Source of the DNA: Synergistaceae bacterium UBA5560
Lineage (GTDB): Bacteria > Synergistota > Synergistia > Synergistales > Aminiphilaceae
Reading direction: 5' to 3'
Assembly (NCBI GenBank): GCA_002425685.1
Contig: DIMS01000028.1
Span: 1-19,829, forward strand
DNA: 19,829 bases
Shown: positions 15,782 to 19,829 of the stretch, in pieces
How positions within the stretch are numbered: position 1 is the first letter of the stretch
Layout: each line of letters opens with the position of its first letter
Translations under genes and position numbers: made by a program
The notes under the pieces: generated by a model
What the model saw: only the letters and a program-made list of their open reading frames with translations
The model's database searches: none
What the model was told of the DNA's origin: nothing

Positions 15782-16279
15782 ATGCAAAGACTCTTTGCTC
15801 CGTGGAGGATGTCCTACATTGGTTCGATTCCTCCGAGTGGTTGTATCTTCTGCGATTTCCCCGCCCGCAGGGATGATCACGCGACTTTCATTCTTCATCG
15901 TGGAGAGACGTGTTTTACCATTATGAATATCTATCCGTACAATCCAGGGCATATCATGGTAGTCCCTTTCCGGCACGTTGCCGACTATGATGAGCTTTGC
16001 GACAAGGAATTGCTCGAAATGCACCGTACGGTTCGGCAATGGCTGCGGGTAATACGAAAAATCATGACTCCGCAGGGATTCAATTTAGGGGTCAATGTTG
16101 GGAAGGTCGCGGGAGCGGGCGTAGCCGGGCATGTCCATTTGCATATTGTGCCTCGCTGGAATGGTGATACGAATTTCATGCCGGTCTTCGGCGAAGTCCG
16201 GGTCGTTCCTGAAGCCCTGGAGGCCACGTACGGCAGGCTCAGAGAAGGATGGGACGGAGAGGTTTCGGGTGAAGAATAA
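15782..16279 (+). CDS. HIT family protein, Ap4A phosphorylase/hydrolase-like
   Basis: A 165-residue HIT-superfamily nucleotide hydrolase or transferase. It carries CIFC at residues 21-24, a probable zinc site with a later histidine, the YPYNPGHIMVVP segment around 51-62 that forms the nucleotide pocket, and the histidine triad HVHLHIV at 117-123 preceded by AGAGVAGH. The WNGDTNFMPV ending of the domain is typical of the diadenosine tetraphosphate phosphorylase-like subgroup (as in Mycobacterium Rv2613c). The likely substrates are dinucleoside polyphosphates or AMP-conjugates. The ATG at 15782 has AAGGAG 8 bases upstream; a GTG two codons earlier sits too close to that site. The 3' end overlaps the next gene by 11 bases. 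Confidence 0.92.
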   Translation: MQRLFAPWRMSYIGSIPPSGCIFCDFPARRDDHATFILHRGETCFTIMNIYPYNPGHIMVVPFRHVADYDELCDKELLEMHRTVRQWLRVIRKIMTPQGFNLGVNVGKVAGAGVAGHVHLHIVPRWNGDTNFMPVFGEVRVVPEALEATYGRLREGWDGEVSGEE

Positions 16280-16910
16280 GACGGCGGAGCAGCAGGATTC
16301 CTTTCTCGAACCTGCGATGCCGGCGAAGGTGGAGCGCACCATACGTCGATCTCTTTTCCTCGGTCATGTTCGGCAGGCCACAACGGAGGAGGAAGCGCGG
16401 AATCACATTCGGGACATTTCGAGACAATACGCGGATGCCAATCACAATTGCTGGGCCTACCGGGTAGGGTATCCCTCCGTACGGGAGTATTATTCGGATG
16501 CAGGGGAGCCTTCGGGATCTGCGGGAAAACCTATTTTGGGTGCCGTCCTTCGGAGTGGACTCACGCATGTCGTCGTTGTGGTGACCCGCTATTTCGGGGG
16601 CATCAAGTTGGGGGTTCGCGGACTTATCGATGCGTACGGCGGTGTGGCTACGGAAGCCTTGTCTTTGGCGGGAGTCCGAGAGAGTCGTCTTTCCCGGCTC
16701 TTTCGTGTGACCGTTCCCTACGAAGGATATCAGCTTCTTTTGCGCCGCCTCGCTGCTTTCGGGATTGTGGAGAGCGATCTCTCCCCTGAGTTCGGAGCTG
16801 CGGTGATCGTCGACGTTGCCGTGCCACGCTCCATGGAGGAAGAGGCGGAAGCTCTTTTTGACGGACATGTGCAACGCGGCCTTCTTCTCGCGTGGGAGCG
16901 CCGATCATAA
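16269..16910 (+). CDS. yigZ: YigZ/IMPACT family protein (UPF0029 with DUF1949)
   Basis: A 213-residue two-domain protein. The N-terminal UPF0029/IMPACT domain (about 20-130) shows the signature YSDAGEPSGSAGKPIL at 75-90 and VVVVTRYFGGIKLG at 102-115. The C-terminal half (about 140-205) fits the DUF1949 EF-G-IV-like domain. The family is widespread; its eukaryotic relative IMPACT regulates Gcn2 signalling, and the bacterial role, perhaps translation-related, is not settled. The start is GTG at 16269, with GGAGAGG 6 bases upstream, within the last codons of the HIT gene; an open frame upstream of it belongs to the overlap with that gene. Coupling to a HIT gene implies co-expression but not shared function. 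Confidence 0.92.
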   Translation: MKNKTAEQQDSFLEPAMPAKVERTIRRSLFLGHVRQATTEEEARNHIRDISRQYADANHNCWAYRVGYPSVREYYSDAGEPSGSAGKPILGAVLRSGLTHVVVVVTRYFGGIKLGVRGLIDAYGGVATEALSLAGVRESRLSRLFRVTVPYEGYQLLLRRLAAFGIVESDLSPEFGAAVIVDVAVPRSMEEEAEALFDGHVQRGLLLAWERRS

Positions 16911-17450
16911 GAAGAGGGAGAATCCTTTCTCCGGTGCTGTGTGTTCCAACGAGGACTGCCCGAACGGTGGTGTAAGTCTCCTGTTTCTTTCCGTTCACGC
17001 GGGAGATCGCCTCTCTGTTGCAGAATAGCCGAAACCCGGAAATGCCTTTTTCTTCAGCCGCTCCCTACCTGCTTCGCCGCAAGCCATTGCTTTTTCCTGT
17101 CACAGGCACTCATAAAAATGTATCTCATGCATCTAAGGTGACATCCCGATTTCTGCACATGCGACCACGGCTGTGCGGTGCGGTCGTGGAAACAAATATG
17201 GCGTTCTGTGTTTAGAGAAAACCTGGGCGGGGAGTACCTGCCCAGGGCGCGAAGCTGAAGGAGCATCGGATCATGTGTGCGGCAAAGTTTGCGCAACAGG
17301 GGAGCGTCAGAAACGAAAGCACCGTGGAGAACCACCGCGGAAAAAGAAGGAACACTCTCTGTGTGAGTGGACGTCAGAGCTCTGCAGCAGGAGGCGTGCT
17401 CTGCGCGCTGGCGGGGTTTCCTCGGCAGGTTCAGGAATCACGTGTGGTTG
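16911..17450. other. structured gene-free region after yigZ
   Basis: About 540 bases without a credible gene. Several hairpins are packed in 17160-17390: CCTGGGC at 17222-17228 pairs with 17240-17246 and continues inward to give 10 bp with a 5-base loop; a bulged TGCGGCAAA/TTTGCGCA hairpin, a GTGG/CCAC tetraloop hairpin (AGAA loop) and a CAGAGCTCTG palindrome follow. No motif of RNase P, SRP, 6S or transfer-messenger RNA, or of a common riboswitch was recognised. No T-tract terminator follows yigZ. Confidence 0.45.
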
Positions 17451-18060
17451 TGACAACCTAAAATTGACAACCTTCCCATGACCGCTATTCGCAATTTTTA
17501 TACTGGAAGTGTTTTTCCGGTACACTTGTTGACCTCCTCCAGGGATTGCCTCGCCTCAGACGATAGCTGAGCATTCGATGATATGGACTTGTAGGTCAGG
17601 CGATCCAGCAAGGCCGCCGTCATGTTCGGATCCCCGAAGACCTGCGTCCAGCTGCTGCATCCCAGGTTTGTCGTCACGAGGACCGATTCCCGCTCGTGTC
17701 GTTCCGCAAAGACTTGGAACAGAAGCGCGTTTCCTTCCATCGAAAAGGAGACATAGCCCGATTCGTCCACTATGAACAGGTCGTACCGGGGTGTGTACGT
17801 GCCCAGGGTCCGGGCAAGGGTTTTGTCCCCGCGATTTTCCAAAAGTCCGTTGACGAGATTGCAGGCCGTGGTGAGATACGTGGGAGCGCACAGGCATCTG
17901 GGTTCAGAAGCCCCGGACGGTCCTCCGGTGCGGAAATCCGGGCGTCCCTTGACCTCGTTCGTCGAGTTTCTACACCCTTCGGTTGTCTGCATGCCCACCT
18001 CCGGTCGATCTGGTTGATCTCCCGAAGACTAACCATGGCCCCTCCTTTCCGAGGGGGGTA
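17451..18060 (-). mobile_element. decayed IS21-type element remnant
   Basis: The remnant holds the broken istB-like gene and, at its left end, two copies of TGACAACCT (17451-17459 and 17465-17473) 14 bases apart, the kind of repeated terminal motif seen at IS21-family ends. No istA transposase gene is present and the right boundary is not defined, so the extent is approximate. It is the only minus-strand coding material to the right of 11.4 kb. Confidence 0.6.
17498..17998 (-). pseudogene. istB: istB-like ATPase (IS21 helper), degenerate
   Basis: The minus strand encodes a recognisable core of an IstB AAA+ helper: LVNGLLE, then RYDLFIVDESGYVSFS (Walker B region), ALLFQVFAERHERESVLVTTNL, WTQVFGDPNMTAALLDRLTYK. 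Full-length IstB has about 250 residues; here only about 165 codons are open and the N-terminal helical part is missing. Where the Walker A motif GPSGTGKTH should be, the frame reads GPSGASEPRC, without the lysine. Near the C-terminus the expected HIIEC segment lies in another frame (reading HIIECSAIV), while the tail RQSLEEVNK returns to the original frame, so a pair of opposite frameshifts has occurred. It cannot encode an active helper. Start and upstream end are uncertain; frames with a good ribosome binding site begin at about 18036 and 17992 but do not continue the domain. Confidence 0.85.
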
Positions 18061-18280
18061 GTTTTACATGTCGCTACCGGGTCGGTTTATCCTGTCGCGT
18101 AACAAACAAGATCAAAAAATCAACGCCACACGAGTCTGGGGCTCCGGAAAAAAAACGTTGAAGGGAGGAGCGTTTCTTCAAAGGACAAGAAAGGTCGATA
18201 CCTATAAACGCTTTTATGCGCCAATGGAGTTCGTTTTCACCCCTTGAGTCTCAATAAAAGTGTGCAGATGACAGACGTGC
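18061..18280. other. intergenic region between the IS21 remnant and the bioY promoter
   Basis: No gene is visible. The stretch has A-rich patches and may contain the lost outer end of the insertion element, but I could not identify a matching terminal repeat. Confidence 0.4.
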
Positions 18281-18309
18281 TTGCACAGAGGGAGCATTTC
18301 TCGTATACT
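18281..18309 (+). promoter_or_regulatory. sigma-70 promoter of bioY
   Basis: TTGCAC (18281-18286) and TATACT (18304-18309) are separated by exactly 17 bases, each with one or two differences from consensus. Transcription would start near 18315-18317, inside the left arm of the BirA-type operator, which is the expected arrangement for repression. Confidence 0.8.
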
Positions 18310-18311
18310 CT

Positions 18312-18346
18312 CCATGTCAACTAAAAAATAAAAAGAGTTGACATGG
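18312..18346 (+). promoter_or_regulatory. BirA-type biotin operator upstream of bioY
   Basis: A perfect 11-bp inverted repeat, CCATGTCAACT (18312-18322) and AGTTGACATGG (18336-18346), has a 13-base A-rich spacer. Written as ATGTCAAC-N15-GTTGACAT it fits the general form of BirA operators (TTGTnAAC-N14-16-GTTnACAA). It covers the predicted transcription start and ends at the bioY translation start region. BirA loaded with biotinyl-AMP would therefore shut off biotin import. The regulator gene is not in the window, so the assignment rests on the site and the regulated gene. Confidence 0.82.
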
Positions 18347-18357
18347 AGGCGATTGGA

Positions 18358-18927
18358 GTGATACGTACACGCATGATGGTTCTTCCCTCGTTGTTTGCCG
18401 GATTGACGGCAGTGGGAGCGCTGATCGTTCTTCCGTTTCCGATTGTTCCGATGACGCTGCAGACTTTTTTCGTGCTTCTTTCGGGAATTCTCCTGGGAGC
18501 GAAGGGGGGAGCTCTTGCGCAAACATTGTATGTTCTCATGGGTTTGTTCGGTCTTCCGGTTTTTGCCGGGGGAGCGGGGGGAATCCAGACACTTTTTTCC
18601 CCGTCCTTTGGTTTTCTCCTGGGATTTATCGCGGCAGCGTGGGTTGGAGGGCGCGTAGTGGAGCTGGACAGATGGGGCGAGTCTCCTTGGCGCTATGTCT
18701 TTGCCTGTGCATCGGCTCTTGTGGCCATCTATGTTTTTGGTGTGGCAGGCGTATTTCTGAATCTGAACTACGTCGCCGGAAAATCGGTCTCGATGCTTAC
18801 CGCACTGAAGATCGGCTTGTTGCCCTTTATCGTTCCGGATCTCTTGAAAAGTGTTGTCGTGTCGCTCATAGCCCTTCGGGTTGGAAAGCGCGTGCGCGAG
18901 CTTTCTCCCCTCTCCAAGCGGATTTAG
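18358..18927 (+). CDS. bioY: BioY, biotin-binding S component of an ECF transporter
   Basis: A 189-residue integral membrane protein with about six hydrophobic helices. The family core is clear: VPMTLQTFFVLLSGILLG near residues 30-47, the GLPVFAGGAGG motif and SPSFGFLLGF stretch near 64-90, and a C-terminal PFIVPDLLKSVVVSLIAL. BioY captures biotin and works alone or with the EcfAT energising module, which is not encoded here. Two starts compete. The GTG at 18358 has GGAGG 8 bases upstream. The ATG at 18343 lies inside the operator, with only a weak AAGAG before it, so GTG is preferred. The gene is a single transcription unit with its own promoter, operator and terminator. The organism probably scavenges biotin when BirA is unsaturated. 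Confidence 0.95.
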   Translation: MIRTRMMVLPSLFAGLTAVGALIVLPFPIVPMTLQTFFVLLSGILLGAKGGALAQTLYVLMGLFGLPVFAGGAGGIQTLFSPSFGFLLGFIAAAWVGGRVVELDRWGESPWRYVFACASALVAIYVFGVAGVFLNLNYVAGKSVSMLTALKIGLLPFIVPDLLKSVVVSLIALRVGKRVRELSPLSKRI

Positions 18928-18990
18928 GAAGGTATTTTGCCCCATGTAGGGGACAATAGCGACAGGTGAGGTCGAGGTACTCGGAACACA

Positions 18991-19038
18991 AGCGGTGCTC
19001 TCTCCGTTCGATGGCGGAAAGAGCACCGCTCTTTTTTT
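18991..19038 (+). terminator. strong intrinsic terminator of bioY
   Basis: AGCGGTGCTCT (18991-19001) pairs perfectly with 19020-19030, a further TCCG/CGGA stem forms inside, and the hairpin is followed by CTTTTTTTG. It begins 64 bases after the bioY stop. Confidence 0.95.
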
Positions 19039-19274
19039 GTGAGTGCGCCGGGCGGGTTCAAAGTGGCAGGGGGTTGAACAAGGACCAAATGAACGAGGTT
19101 TTGGAAAGAGGACGTTTTCCGGGGATTCTGCAGTGGAGGAGTAGGTACTCTGAGAAAAAGAGAGAACGAAGAGATTGATCTATACTGACTAAAAAGAGAT
19201 GCTGGTTTCGTTTTAGACGTTGTGCGCAGTTTTTCGACGGAACACAGGTGGCATTCCTGACAGAGCAACCCTTT

Positions 19275-19290
19275 GGTTTCACGTGAAACA
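19275..19290. promoter_or_regulatory. parS: parS site 3 (one end base off consensus)
   Basis: GGTTTCACGTGAAACA matches the parS consensus except for the first base; the inner 14-bp palindrome GTTTCACGTGAAAC (19276-19289) is perfect. The outermost base is the least important for ParB recognition, so it is very probably functional. It lies 5.2 kb from parB in non-coding DNA. Confidence 0.88.
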
Positions 19291-19698
19291 GAGATCGTCG
19301 CGAAGAGATGGGGGGCGAGGATGTGTTGTGCTGTTGTCGGTGCAGAAAAGAAAAAACGGACACCAGCGTTGTTGTTGTTCCTGCGCAAGGGGTTTTGCTA
19401 CAAAGTCGTCCATGTGCTTGCTGTTGAGAAATGAATGCCCAGGACGACGAAGGGCGTAGTTGTGCAGTGTGCAGGCCTTTTCCATTCCTGACGGATGAGG
19501 GAAGGGATTTTTCCTGTGGCATATGTGTGGTCGAAAGGCTCCGGGGGGTGGGGTGGAAACTATCCGGTTAGGGCGAGGCGCTAAAGAGAGCTTTCTTCGA
19601 GGAGCGACTTTTTGAGTTTCATTTTTGTTTGTGCCGTGTCGCAAGGTGCGGATATTTCTTCTGTATGTCCCGATGAAGTGCAGAAAGCGCTCCTGGTC

Positions 19699-19778
19699 GT
19701 GACATGCTTCCCTAAAGAGGACCACGGGAAGAGTTAGTCTGTTTCCACAACCAGGAGGTGCCAAAGGGAGCATGTCAC
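19699..19778. repeat. 14-bp inverted repeat around a 51-base centre
   Basis: GTGACATGCTTCCCT (19699-19713) and AGGGAGCATGTCAC (19765-19778) are reverse complements except for one extra T. The motif GTCGTGACAT of the left arm recurs as a direct repeat at 19793-19802. The three copies of GTGACAT could be regulator sites for a gene beyond the window edge, or the ends of a small non-autonomous element. Confidence 0.5.
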
Positions 19779-19829
19779 AGAAAGTACTGTCTGTCGTGAC
19801 ATAGGGCTGATTTTCCGGGAGCTGCCGAT

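Larger units (their letters stand above)
19039..19829. other. gene-free right end of the window
   Basis: About 790 bases without a credible gene on either strand; the longest open frames are antisense-like, basic and without recognisable content. It contains a parS-like site near the middle and an inverted repeat near the right end. No promoter or structured RNA could be named with confidence. Confidence 0.5.

Noticed and set aside
15817..15840. tRNA T-arm-like GGTTCGATTCC
   Set aside because: It lies within the HIT gene coding for the start of that protein, and no acceptor, D or anticodon arms fit around it.
17054..17335. 93-codon minus-strand frame after yigZ
   Set aside because: It covers the hairpin-rich region, has no ribosome binding site, and its product matches no family I recognise.
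19279..19773. 164-codon minus-strand frame at the right end
   Set aside because: Composition (high H, R, P, S) is that of random reading of this DNA; it covers part of the inverted repeat and has no domain.

Overview
The window looks like a replication-origin-proximal piece of a GC-rich chromosome from an anaerobic, amino-acid-using bacterium. The gene set (Mop-type molybdopterin aldehyde oxidoreductase with its conserved accessory genes, a 1-pyrroline-5-carboxylate dehydrogenase, a BioY biotin importer, chromosomal rsmG-parA-parB and palindromic parS sites) would fit a member of the Synergistota. A sulfate-reducing Desulfovibrio-like lineage has the same aldehyde oxidoreductase cluster, so the taxonomic assignment is an inference of modest confidence.

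Left part, 1-6452, all on the minus strand and read right to left: mop, then a flavin/iron-sulfur oxidoreductase with dicluster and CCG domains, a 71-residue CxC/CxxC redox protein, a class I SAM methyltransferase, and a C_GCAxxG_C_C protein cut by the window edge. The order matches the cluster known from Desulfovibrio vulgaris as DVU_1559 down to DVU_1555. The last genes are translationally coupled by overlapping stop/start codons. The 210 bases between mop and the flavoprotein carry two long stem-loops, one ending shortly before the flavoprotein ribosome binding site.

Middle part, 6629-11417, minus strand: a GlcG/HbpS-like (DUF336) protein followed by an intrinsic terminator, pruA, and a coupled pair of a secreted or anchored thermonuclease and a DUF4213/DUF364 protein. 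The region just upstream of pruA (9496-9642) holds six 9-mers equal to or one base away from the DnaA box, a credible oriC candidate or DnaA-control site.

Right part, 11814-18927, plus strand: rsmG-parA-parB, a 1.7 kb gene-free stretch with two perfect 16-bp parS sites, a coupled HIT-family/YigZ-family pair, a decayed IS21-type istB remnant (minus strand), and bioY with a clear sigma-70 promoter, a BirA-type operator and a strong terminator. The last 790 bases have no gene and carry a third parS-like site. Genes run leftward on the left and rightward on the right, as expected around a bidirectional origin; ParB with at least three parS sites would organise this region for segregation.
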